Positions 54,638 through 64,000 of a stretch of 64,000 nt of DNA are shown piece by piece. Each line of letters begins with the position of its first letter. Position 1 is the first letter of the stretch. Source of the DNA: Petrolisthes cinctipes. Taxonomy: Eukaryota > Arthropoda > Malacostraca > Decapoda > Porcellanidae. The notes under the pieces were generated by a model. The model saw only the letters and a program-made list of their open reading frames with translations. It was not told the DNA's origin and searched no databases. The stretch is from the NCBI GenBank assembly GCA_033782935.1, contig JAWQEG010000261.1, forward strand, positions 648,001 to 712,000, given 5' to 3'. The translations under genes and the position numbers were made by a program.

Positions 54638-55345
54638 ATCGTGTAGTAAAGGACTCACGTCAGCTCTATGCTCAGGTCTGAGCTCAGTTGTTTCTTCAAA
54701 CCCTGTACTCTCAAGGGACCAGTCAGTCAAGTGGTACAACTAGATCCAAAGAACGAGACCTACCATTTACCAGCTAACAAAATCTATAGAGGTATTAAGT
54801 TTGCACGACTTCTGGATACAACGGCCAGTAAGAGGGACTTGCAGAATACCAATCAAATGTTTGAGCGGTTGCTTAAATTTCTGGTAGAACTGGCCGTTCA
54901 GTTTCAGCAGCGCTTACCTCTCAGTGACACAGTTTTCTCTGATATCTGTTCTTTCCTTGATCCTGAGGAAATTATACGTGGAAGTAATATGTCTGTTGCA
55001 AATATCACGGCCAAGATTCCTGGATTTGTTAGAGAGGAATATGAACAAAAGTTGGATGATGAATGGAGGTGTCTAATGATATGTGATGATGCAGAGAATA
55101 TTCGCTCACAGAATGCTGTCATTGATACTGCATTGTTTTGGTAAAAAATATGTCACACAGGGAAATACCCACTAATCTCCAAACTTGCTAAAGCATTATT
55201 AACCATACCAGTTTCTAATACAGACTGAGAGAATATTTTCCTTAGTGAACTTGAAAAAAACAGAGAAACGAAACAGGCTCAAGAACAGCAGTATGACCAA
55301 TGAAATTATGAGTGGGGAAGGCATAAGAAAAAACGAGTCTGTGAA
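54638..55345 (+). pseudogene. hAT transposase, C-terminal part (continues 20400-22017)
   Basis: LRSELSCFFKP, KIYRGIKFARLL, NTNQMFERLLKFLVELAVQF, ITAKIPGFVREEYEQKLDDE, then FWKKYVTQ-like and ISKLAKALLTIPVSNTD, the hAT C-terminal dimerisation region. The first about 12 codons fit the left part in frame, then a frameshift near 54675 and a stop after SNTD (TGA at about 55227). About 236 residues in all. Expected motifs for the end of the catalytic domain are present, confirming that this is the same gene split by the DIRS element. Confidence 0.7.
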
Positions 55346-55600
55346 ATTTGAGCCATCGAAAGAAATGATAAAATATACCTACCCTTAATGGCACCAATAA
55401 AACCAATAGGCAACTGAAGTACTGTAATGAAAGCTAGTAGTATAATATATGATTTGTTATGCTGTACTGTACATTCATTTAAGTTATATACATTTTCTAT
55501 TAAAATATGTTAAATAACATATATTGTTGTGTTAATGAAACATTTGAAACATTTATTAATATCCAATTAAGTGCAGTTACATATGTTTTGATGGATGTAT
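55346..55600. other. Unassigned AT-rich DNA
   Basis: Probable 3' untranslated part of the hAT transposon. No inverted hAT end seen. Confidence 0.4.
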
Positions 55601-56014
55601 CAAGGCCAGCCTTTTTATAAGCATAAGCTTTTCAGGCAAAGTGAGGACAAAAGATTCATAAAAAAACAAACAATAGAAATAATGCAATAATATCAGTAAA
55701 ACAATGAATATTTAAAACACAAACCACTAAACACTAACTAGAAACTACAATAGTAGTATTTACAATAAGTAAAAGAATCTAGGCAAAATCAATACACAAT
55801 AATAAAAAAGAAAAACCAAAATAAATAAATAAAGATAGATGAAAAGCAAAATAAATAAGACACAAAGTTATATTATTAAACAAAACAAAACAAAAATCTA
55901 CATTTATGGAGTGATGGAAAAATACATGAACAGTTAATTAAGGAACAAAATAAGGTTAAGAATGATGATGTAAAATATGACTAATGGTAAATGGGAATTT
56001 TATTAGATAACAAT

Positions 56015-56928
56015 CAATAAGAATCCAGCAGATGATACTTAAGTTTGTGTTTAAAAATGTTGAGAGATGGAGCATTTTTTATATCCTGGGGAAGGTCTCT
56101 GTGCCGTGTGGGATATAGATGAGAAGGAAATCAGGCAATGATCTGATTCTTGTACATAGATTTTGCAACTGAAAGTATATAATTTATACTGATATCTTGA
56201 AGTTTAAGGATTTTTGTGTTTTTAAAGAGAGGGGTGGTGTGTTCAAGGTAAGAACTGTTTGTGATGATTCGAATTATCTTTTTGTGTAGTATGTTCAGGC
56301 ATGTTAAATGGGTGACATAAGTGGTACTCCAGATAGGATTGCAATAAAGAAAGTGTGGATATATATGTGCATAATACAGGGTTTTTAGTACTTCACAAGG
56401 CATAAAATCTCTTAACCGGTACAGCATGGCAGTGCTTCTTGAAAGTTTTTTCGAGACATTATTTATATGGGATCTAAAATTAAGGTTCTCATCAAACATG
56501 ACTCCCAAAAATTTGAAACTAGTTGATCTATTAATTAGATTATTATTAATTATTATATCAGGCAGGAAAAGCTTAATTTTATTTGAAAATAACATTTAAA
56601 AAGTTTTTTTTAGTATTAATTGTGAGTCTATTACTTAAACACCAATTATGTAATTTGTTGAGGTCTTGATTAGCTTTTAGAAATAGTGTATCATTATTTA
56701 AGTCTGTGAAATACAATGTCATGTCATCTGCAAAAAGGATGATGTTGGCAGAGGTGAAGATATTAGTAATATCGTTAATATATATGATGAACAAAATAGA
56801 GCCCAAAACACTACCTTGTGGGACACCAGTAGAAATATTTTGAGTGGAAGACTTATGACCATCATATATTGTGCACCGAGATCTGTTTGTTAGATAGTCT
56901 TGGAACCAGGAGTGCAGTGGTCCACGTA
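56015..56928 (-). pseudogene. CR1/Jockey-like LINE RT, C-terminal part
   Basis: From the gypsy border: GPLHSWFQDYLTNR, STGVPQGSVLGSILFIIYIN (motif B), IILFADDMTLYF (catalytic FADD intact), then a frameshift near 56590, FKFLGVMFDENLNFRSHI, LKTLYYAHIYPHFLYCNPIW, LNILHKKIIRII. After a TAA/TGA at about 56131 the frame goes on with RHRDLPQDIKNAP to a final stop near 56020. The part before motif B is at 62085 and above. Confidence 0.8.
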
Positions 56929-57409
56929 TGTAGTGTACTATAAAATAGGTCCATTTTCTTTTATTGAGTGTATAACCATTCTCTAATTATCTACCAGCCC
57001 TGTATTGTGATTCTTTTGCCATTACATTCCTTCATGCAGATACCCTATGCAATTTCTTTCAGCATGTTCTCTTTGCCATTTTGTGTAATATCATTGTCTG
57101 CATACTCTTGCAAAATTTCATGTATACAACATATGTATTATACATTTAATACCATAACCAAATACTCTTAGCTTTGTTAACGTCAGGTACGCAGAGAATT
57201 GTATATAGTGTTAACTTTTTTTGACATTAAATCATTGGGAACTATTCACCGCATCTCTCTCTTCCTTGAGCACTTCTTAAAGAGAGTTATAGACACTAGC
57301 TCCTGAGGCTAAGAAGTTGTAGTGGAGAAACCCTGACAGTGGCCCTTACACAGGAGACCTTCTTTAGGTAGCAGCACAACTTATAGTTGGTGGCTACACC
57401 ACCCACCAA
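56929..57409 (+). repeat. 5' LTR
   Basis: Starts TGTAGTGTACTATAAAATAG; ends at CACCCACCA. Confidence 0.85.
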
Positions 57410-57413
57410 CAAG

Positions 57414-57600
57414 TGGTGACCCCCGGAGTGCAGCCGTCACCAACAAGTGGTGACCCCCGGAGATTGCAGCCGTCACCAACAAGTGGTGACCCCCAGAGAT
57501 TGCAGCCGTCACCAACAAGTGGTGACCCCCGGAGAGAGCAGCTGCAGCAATCACCAACAAGTGGTGAACCCCGGAGAGTGCAGCTGCCGCGATCGCCAAC
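57414..57600 (+). repeat. Tandem repeat of the primer-binding region, five units
   Basis: TGGTGACCCCCGGAG-like boxes at 57414, 57448, 57484, 57520 and 57562, with spacings of 34, 36, 36 and 42. The first lies 4 bases after the LTR, where a primer-binding site is expected. Open frames through it (57413-58108) only reflect the repeat. Confidence 0.85.
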
Positions 57601-58213
57601 AAGAGTGGATCAAGCTGCAGTCTACAAGAACGCCTTTGCCCTGCAGTCACTATCAAGTAGTGACCTGGAGTGCTGCCGCTACCCTCCTATAGTCTACAAG
57701 AACGCCTTTGCCCTGCAGTCACCATCAAGAGGTGACTTGAGTTGCTACCTCTCCTGTGCAGCTGTTGCTCCCGCCACAGTGCCACTGTCCATCCTATCTA
57801 CATTGTCGCTGCGAACCCTGAGGCATCACCAGTCCACAGCAGCCATCTGTAAGCCTCCAACTACGCCGTTGCTGCCTGCCATCCAACACCTATACACCAC
57901 TGGTACTCGTGGCAGTCTAGCTACCAGCAACAGTGCTTCACCTTGGATTACAGTGCTTCGCCTTGGATTACAGTGCTTCGCCTTGGATTACAGTGCTTCG
58001 CCTTGGATTACTGTGCCTCACCCTAGATTACAGTGCTTCACCTTGGATTACAGTGTTTCACTCTGGGTTACAGTGTATTGTCCTTTATTATTAGTGCCTT
58101 GTGTGTGAATTACAGTGCCAGTGTATTCAGCATACTAATATACCTGACTAACGCAGCTGCCGTGATATAGGGTAACTCTCGTCAGCATTTACACCCTGAG
58201 TTCACTGACCAGT
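57601..58213 (+). other. Gypsy leader with 20-bp tandem repeat
   Basis: 57931-58080: seven to eight units of 20 bp (CAGTGCTTCRCCTTGGATTA). A TCTACAAGAACGCCTTTGCC segment also appears twice (57622 and 57692). No gag-like coding before 58214. Confidence 0.8.
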
Positions 58214-58540
58214 ATGTCTACTGAGGATCTCTCAAACTCAGGCAACCACACTGCCACTGCACTAGCCATGAGAGCCCCTGCTTTCTGCAACCAAGAAAAT
58301 TCCCAAATTGCCCAGCTAGCCAATCTAATTTCTCAGCTTACAATGGAAGTCAGCAACCTGCAGAAACAAATCAACAACCACCCAAGTTCCCGACCCTAGA
58401 CGCCAAACCGCCAACATCATCGGTCACGTTCAAGGAGCACTTTAAACTTCTGCTACTACCATCGCAGGTTTAGGGATAAAGCTCTCAAGTGTGAAAAGCC
58501 CTGCAGCTACACGGCGTCAAACAACAACGGTGAACATTAA
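58214..58540 (+). pseudogene. Gypsy gag, internally deleted
   Basis: ATG 58214 opens a 61-codon frame (MSTEDLSNSG; IAQLANLISQLTMEVSNLQ, a short coiled coil typical of the gag N-terminus). Soon after its stop, another frame at 58448-58510 reads CYYHRRFRDKALKCEKPCSY, the Cys/His knuckle of arthropod gypsy gag. The matrix/capsid part between is missing, so the gene is deleted to about a fourth of its usual size. Confidence 0.7.
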
Positions 58541-58548
58541 CGCAGCAT

Positions 58549-61500
58549 AATGTTTGCCATACTCAGCCTACGCTGCTCCACATCTTTGATCGCCGGTCCC
58601 ATACCAAGTTCCTGGTAGACACCGGTACCGACGTCAGTGTCCTCCCTGCTACAGCCAGCCAGCGGTCGGTACCTCCTCTGCATCTCTATGCTGCTAATGG
58701 TACCAAGATACCTGTATACTCGCAGCAAACAGTGCATCTGGATCTCAACCTTCGCCGCTCTTTTCAATGGACATTCTACGTAGGAGCAGTGTCACAAGCC
58801 ATCCTTGGTGCTGATTTTCTCCGTCACTTCAACCTGATGGTAGACGTAAGAGGACGAAAATTGGTCGACCCACTCACAGATATCTTTACTAATGCACAGC
58901 CAGCACCTGGTGACAGCACACACCTGTCTGCTATCAACCATGACCACAAGTTTGCTGACCTCCTCAAGTAATTCCCTATGCTGACACAACCCTACTCATC
59001 CAGCATACCTGCCAAGCATCACGTGACTCATCATATAGAGACTACCGGACCTCCAGTGCACGCCAAGGCCCGAATCTTAGCCCCTGAGCGTTATAAGAAA
59101 GCCAAAGCCGAGTTCGAATCTCTGATGAGTAAAGGCATTATACGACCCAGCAGCAGCAACTGGTTGTTGGCTCTTCACATTGTTCCTAAGAAGACCGGAG
59201 ACATATGACCTTGTGGTGACTACCGTGCCCTCAATTCCCGCACCGTAGAAGATAGATATCCTGTGCCCAACATTCAAGAGTTCACTTCCCAACTCTCAGG
59301 TTCCACGATCTTCTCTCGGATCGACCTAGTCAAAGCATTTCATCAGATTCCAATCCATCCCACTGACATCACGAAGACGGCCATTATCACACCTTTTGGC
59401 ATGTTCGAATACGTCCGGATGCCCTTTGGATTGCGGAACGCGGCACAAACGTTTCAACGCTTCATAGATGAGGTCCTTCGAGGTCTACCCTACTGTTTTG
59501 CCTACATAGATGACCTTCTCATCGCTAGTCCTGTGAAGCCAGCCACAAACAACACCTCCGCCAAGTCCTCCAGAGACTGCAAGATTATGGCATCCAAATC
59601 AACACCGACAAGTCCGAACTCGGTGTGACATCCCTTGAGTTCCTAGGTCACACAGTCTCTCCAGCAGGCATTGCTCCACTTCCCTCAAAGTGCGAGTCCA
59701 TCCAGCAGTTTCCCAGGCCGTCTACCCAACGCCACCTCAAGGAGTTCCTTGGGATGGTTAATTACTATAACCGCTTCATTCCACACTGCTCACTCCTGCT
59801 ACGACCGTTGTACGCCATGATTAAACCTTGCAAGAGAGGTCAATCTGTTACCCTCGTCTGGACTGAAGAAGCGGAAGAGGCTATCCTCTCAACAAATCAG
59901 GCCCTCAGCGTTGCTGCCATGCTCTCTTTCCCTGCACCAGTTGCAGAAACTTTAATTGCTACAGACGCCTCAAACATTGGCGTTGGTGCCGTCCTACAAC
60001 AGCGTGTCGGTACATACTGGAAGCCAATTGCCTTCTTTTCCAAGAAACTCCCCTCGGCGAAGTCAAAGTATAGCGCCTATGACAGGGAGCTACTTGCCAT
60101 CTTCAAAGCTGTCAAGCGTTTTCACTACTTCATCGAGGGACGCAGTTTCCACATCTACACTGACCACAAGCCACTCACTACAGCATTCCTCAGAAATAAG
60201 GAATCTTACACCCCACGACAAATGCGCCACATGGACTACATTGCCCAGTTTACCACAGATATACGATACGTCAAAGGTGCCGACAATGCTCCAGCTGATG
60301 CCCTCTCTCGAAACATCAGTACTGTAATATCTTCTCCCATCGACTATGCCGCCATTGCTGCTGATCAAGTCGGTGACGCTGAGCTACAGCGACTGTTGGA
60401 TAACCCTGCACTACAGATGAAGAAGATTACACTTCCAGACACCCAGGTCACACTGTACGCTGACACCTCCACCGACACTCTCCGTCCATACGTACCAGAG
60501 AAACATCGACACCAGCTCTTCAAGAAGTTACATGACCTCTCACACCCTGGAATCCGTGCCTCGCACCAGATGATGTCTTCCCGCTTCATATGGGAGGGCA
60601 TAAATAAGGACATCAGACACTGGGCACGCACATGTATACACTGTCAAGCTTCCAAAGTCACACGCCATACACACTCTCCTGCAGCCACCTTTACGCCAGT
60701 CACCGAGAGATTTGACCATGTCCACATAGACCTCGTTGGCCCACTTCCGTACTCCAAAGGCTATCGATATTTACTCACCTGTGTGGACCGCTTCACACGC
60801 TGGCCTGAGGCAGCACCTCTCACCGACATCACCACGGATACTGTTGCACGCGCCTTTATCGCTACATGGGTGTCCAGGTTTGGTGTGCCTCTAAGCCTTA
60901 CTTCTGACCGTGGTGGTCAGTTTGAGTCAGGCGTGTGGAATAAGGTCATGATACTCCTTGGCATCAGCCGATACAGGACCGCCAGCTATCACCCACAGGC
61001 CAACGGAACGGTCGAACGATTCCATCGCCAGCTGAAATCTTCCCTGGCAGCTTCAGCCCAGAGAGAAGATTGGTCACTAGCACTACCTCTTGTCCTCCTT
61101 GGCATCAGAACTTCACTCAAAACAGATCTGCACAACTCCTCTGCTGAGCTCGTATATGGCTCTACGCTCAGGCTCCCAGGTGAGCTTCTCTCTGCCACAC
61201 CAGACCCCAAGCCTTGCAGCGTTCAAGACTTTGCAACACACCTGAAAAATGCCATGAAGTGCCTCCAGCCAGTGCAGCCTCGTACGTCCAACTCGAAGAC
61301 CTTCGTTCACCAGGACCTGGAAGCCTGCACACACGTCTTTGTTAGAGTCGATGCAGTTAAAAGGCCCCTTCCGAGTAGTTCGCAGGACGAGGAAGAACTT
61401 CACCATCGACAAACATGGTTCTCAAGAAGTTGTGGCCGTAGACCGGGTCAAGCCTGCTTATATCCTGAATCCTGACCAGATACTGCAATCAGTGCAAGTG

Positions 61501-61575
61501 ACTGTTCCTCCAACACATGCTGGAAACAACAAACTACGACACACAAGAGTATCGTTCCTCCTTCCTCGAAACTAG
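58549..61575 (+). pseudogene. Gypsy pol: protease, RT, RNase H, integrase
   Basis: Protease FLVDTGTDVSVLPA (58609) and [46 protein letters not shown] (Asp), [28 protein letters not shown] (catalytic IDD). RNase H: LIATDASNIGVGAVLQ, SKYSAYDRELLAIFKAVKRF, IYTDHKPLTTAF. Integrase: HPGIRASHQ...CIHCQASK zinc finger, DHVHIDLVGPLP (Asp), LTSDRGGQFES (Asp), HPQANGTVERFHRQLK (Glu). Breaks: TAA 58969-58971, TGA 59206-59208, frameshifts near 59535 and 61360. All catalytic residues I could check are present. The final frame ends LLPRN at 61575, directly before the purine tract. Confidence 0.9.
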
Positions 61576-61585
61576 GGGGGAGTAT

Positions 61586-62078
61586 TGTAGTGTACTATAA
61601 AATAGGTCCATTTTCTTTTATTGAGTGTGTAACCATTCTCTAATTATCTACCAGCCCTGTATTGTGATTCTTTTGCCATTACATTCCTTCATGCAGATAG
61701 CCTATGCAATTTCTTTCAGCATGTTCTCTTTGCCATTTTGTGTAATATCATTGTCTGCATACTCTTGCAAAATTTCATGTATACAACATATGTATTATAT
61801 AATACATTTAATACCATAACCAAATACTCTTAGCTTTGTTAACGTCAGGTACGCAGAGAATTGTATATAGTGTTAACTTTTTTTGACATTAAATCATTGG
61901 GAACTATTCACCGCATCTCTCTCTTCCTTGAGCACTTCTTAAAGAGAGTTATAGACACTAGCTCCTGAGGCTAAGAAGTTGTAGTGGAGAAACCCTGACA
62001 GTGGCCCTTACACAGGAGACCTTCTTTAGGTAGCAGCACAACTTATAGTTGGTGGCTACAACACGCACCACCCACCAT
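61586..62078 (+). repeat. 3' LTR
   Basis: Matches 56929-57409. Includes AATACATTTAATACC and a CACCAC end. Confidence 0.85.
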
Positions 62079-62084
62079 CACGTA

Positions 62085-62790
62085 TACCATAAAAATATAA
62101 TTTAGCTAGGAAAATTATGTGGTTAACGGTATCAAAAGCTTTGGAGAAGTCAACAAAGATGGCTAAGACTGAGAGTTTACTGTTAAGGGAAAAATAAAGA
62201 TGAGAAGAAAACATACTGAGGGCATCATAAGTACTAAAACCTGATCTAAAGCCATATTGACATTTACTCAAAAATTTCTTGCTGTCAAGATATGCCACTA
62301 ATTTATTTTTCATCAATAATTCAAATATTTTGGAGAAAAGAGAGAGGGTGGAAATTGGGCGATAATTGTTTGGGTCACTTTTGGGGCCAGATTTGTGCAC
62401 AGGCGTGATATTTGCCATTTTCAGATTAGAGGGAAATTTACCAGAGGATATTGACTGATTAAAAAGCAATGCAATGGGGTAAGCAATTTCCTCAATGTTA
62501 CGTTTTATTATGTGGACGGAGATTTCATTAAGATTTTATTTTTTAATTTTGAGAGTAGAGGTGACTGGAGGGACAACCATTGAATGTTGGTAATTTCCAT
62601 GAAGATAATCAGTGGCATTTCTTATAGCAGGGGGTAGTGCATCATTAAGTCTGGCTGCAACTTCACTGAAATGTTCATTTAGAGCTTCTACAATTTCTTC
62701 TGGATTGTTAAGTGAGGCATCTTTATGAGATAAGGTGGGTATCATTGTTTTTGGTTTATGTCCACCTGCTAGCTCATTAATGGCCATATT
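62085..62790 (-). pseudogene. CR1/Jockey-like LINE RT, N-terminal part
   Basis: Minus frames 62536-62787 and 62056-62469: EEIVEALNEHFSEVAARL, then SGKFPSNLKMANITPVHKSG, NNYRPISTLSLFSKIFELL, KCQYGFRSGFSTYDAL, and AIFVDFSKAFDTVNHIIFL (catalytic Asp), KLYFYGI at the gypsy border. A stop or frameshift near 62500-62540 separates the two. The rest of RT is at 56015-56928. Confidence 0.8.
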
Positions 62791-63360
62791 TTCTTAGTAT
62801 TATTTTTAAAGTTATTGAAAATATTAAAGTAGTAATTATACTTGGCTGTTCCAATTAATCGCGTAAGATGGTTACGGAATAACTTGTAAGTGTCGTGATT
62901 GACAATTCCTATTTTGTACATTTTAAATAATTTACTTTTGTATTTGATCGACTTCAGTATTCCTGATGTTAACCATGGATTAGACAATCGCTTGGCAGTT
63001 ACAAATTTTGTTACTTTAGGGAAATGCTTGTCATATAACTTATTTAGTGTTTCCATAAAATTATTAAAGTTTACATTTATGTCATTAGGATTGAGTAAAA
63101 CATTCCAGTTAATTGCAGATAAACTAGTGGTAAATTGGTTATGTTGGAGTCTGTTAAAGGTTCTGTAAACTATTTTACGCTTTGTGTAAAGCTCAGAGAT
63201 TACTGCAATATGTAGGAAAGTGGGGAGGTGGTCAGATAATTGGTAGTGGATTATTCCATAGGTAGATGGTGGAGTGAAGTTTGTCCATATGTGGTCGAGG
63301 AGTGAGGGTTGACCTAAGTTAGGATAATCAGGAAATCTAGTAGGACGCGATATGTGCAGG
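62769..63360 (-). pseudogene. CR1/Jockey-like LINE linker between endonuclease and RT
   Basis: 62769-63056: METLNKLYDKHFP, KRLSNPWLTSGILKSIKYK, and HLTRLIGTAKYNYYFNIF are typical of the post-endonuclease linker. The SDHLP-type motif (63226-63240) is upstream in another frame. Frameshifts near 63060 and 63360. Confidence 0.7.
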
Positions 63361-64000
63361 AAGTAATTTAATTAATGTTTGCATAGAATTAAAAAAGTGG
63401 TTAGTAGGTTGATGGGAAGAATGTTCTAGGAGATTAATGTTAAAGTCCCCGAGTAAGACGGTGTTATTTTTTTTAAAAAGATCCTGAGATAGTATGTTAT
63501 TTACTATATGTGAGAATTCTTCCACCGCAATATGCTTACTATGAGGTCTATATATAACAGAAAATATGAAGTTAGTTGAGAATTTTAACATAACAGTGCA
63601 TATCTCTATGTCATCGTTAATAAAGGTATATTGCTGAATAGGTACAGCTTGAAGGTCAGAGTTGATGAAAAGAGTAACTCCCCCATGTTCCCTATGGACT
63701 CTACAGGAGTGATAAGCGTCATAGCCTCCTAGGACGTAAAGATGTGAGGTGGAATCCTTTAACCAAGTTTCTGATAATGCAATAATGTGAGGTGGGTTAA
63801 TGAAGCATTTAAAAAGAGAGGAGAGACTATCAACATTTTTCTGAAGGGATCTAACATTGAGGTGGAAGATGTTGAGACAAGGTTGTGATGCAGTACTAGT
63901 GTGTGAATTGTTGTTGTTGTTGAAGTTCCTCAAGCTGTCTGGCCGAGCAGCCCCGAGCTCCTGAGGAAGGTCATGGCCTGAACCGGGCTTTCCCACAGTG
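63337..64000 (-). pseudogene. CR1/Jockey-like LINE endonuclease, continues past window end
   Basis: LNIFHLNVRSLQKN, IIALSETWLKDS (catalytic Glu), GGVTLFINSDL, FSVIYRPHSK, VLLGDFNINLL (Asp/Asn). Start lies beyond 64000. A frameshift near 63360 separates it from the final SDH motif. Confidence 0.8.

Larger units (their letters stand above)
19726..55345 (+). mobile_element. hAT-family transposon, split by nested DIRS element, right end not found
   Basis: The left end at 19726 begins CAGGGTTGCCAGGG, a common start of hAT inverted ends. Transposase similarity runs 20400-22017 and resumes at 54638-55345, so the element once was about 3 kb. The matching right end (complement of CAGGGTTGCC) was not found up to 55600, where a LINE begins. 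It may be lost or displaced beyond the LINE. Confidence 0.6.
56929..62079 (+). mobile_element. Gypsy LTR retrotransposon inserted in the CR1-like LINE
   Basis: LTRs 56929-57409 and 61586-62078, nearly identical (a 3-bp gap in the TATAAT run and a few substitutions). Target duplication ACGTA at 56924-56928 and 62080-62084. A purine tract AGGGGGGAGTA (61572-61582) precedes the 3' LTR. After removal, the LINE frame reads on (FYGI before, RGPLHSW after). Leader has repeated primer-binding-like boxes. The exact LTR end is uncertain by two bases. Confidence 0.85.
55600..64000 (-). mobile_element. CR1/Jockey-like LINE, split by gypsy element, runs off window
   Basis: ORF2 pieces on the minus strand at 62085-64000 and about 56015-56928, interrupted by the gypsy element 56929-62079 with ACGTA duplicated. 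The 3' end near 55600 is only approximate: 55600-55660 has a CTTATGC/AAGGCTGGCC-type sequence common at the end of such LINEs, and no poly(A) is seen. Confidence 0.7.

Noticed and set aside
57413..58108. 231-codon ORF in the gypsy leader as gag
   Set aside because: It is built from the 34-42 bp and 20-bp tandem repeats and ends before the real gag start at 58214. No gag motif.

Overview
This window is eukaryotic repeat-rich DNA, almost certainly arthropod. A decapod crustacean fits best, but that is inference: two DIRS-type tyrosine-recombinase retrotransposons, crustacean-like gypsy elements, a short retroposon with a (CAAT)n tail, degenerate TTAGG repeats and long CT/GA and GT runs. There are no bacterial operons, rRNA or tRNA genes. 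The only candidate host gene is a cold-shock (Y-box type) domain ORF on the minus strand near 13 kb. Nearly everything else is mobile elements, most of them broken and many nested.

Layout, 1-19.7 kb. A gypsy gag/protease remnant (1-850) is cut by a GC-rich DIRS-like element (851-7888). That element has inverted terminal repeats and an internal complementary region (ICR), but no reverse transcriptase was recognised and only part of its recombinase remains. It is full of internal tandem repeats. Next come a Tc1/mariner transposase remnant with a likely intron (8.9-10.1 kb), a 35-bp tandem array, the cold-shock ORF, a LINE reverse transcriptase tail (13.9-14.2 kb), a MITE-like element, a diverged inverted-repeat pair, and a possible solo LTR.

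Layout, 19.7-55.3 kb. This is one deep nest. A hAT transposon (starting near 19726) has its transposase ORF split at 22017/54638 by a second DIRS-like element (22018-54637) with gag, RT-RNase H and tyrosine recombinase ORFs, ITRs and an ICR-like block. Inside the DIRS element are: (i) a Tc1-like element with about 1.3-kb inverted arms (26921-30964), carrying a short retroposon in one arm; (ii) a region bounded by 0.4-kb inverted arms (31543-31949 and 53791-54193). Region (ii) holds a 93-bp tandem repeat split by a gypsy element with 1.24-kb LTRs and a 4-bp target duplication (32523-42945). The 5' LTR of that gypsy element contains a 2.2-kb near-perfect palindrome, and the palindrome's left arm contains a 4.4-kb LINE with a 6-bp duplication. 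Region (ii) also holds a PIF/Harbinger element (transposase plus a split Myb/SANT partner gene) invaded by a 5.6-kb I-type LINE with an 11-bp duplication.

Layout, 55.6-64 kb. A CR1/Jockey-like LINE on the minus strand runs off the window end. Its RT domain is split by a gypsy element (56929-62079) with about 0.49-kb LTRs, a 5-bp target duplication and a nearly complete but frameshifted pol.

No element appears intact: each coding region checked has stop codons, frameshifts, truncation or loss of a catalytic residue. The main value of the window is its dated stack of insertions: several joins are proven by target-site duplications or by an empty site in the opposite inverted arm.
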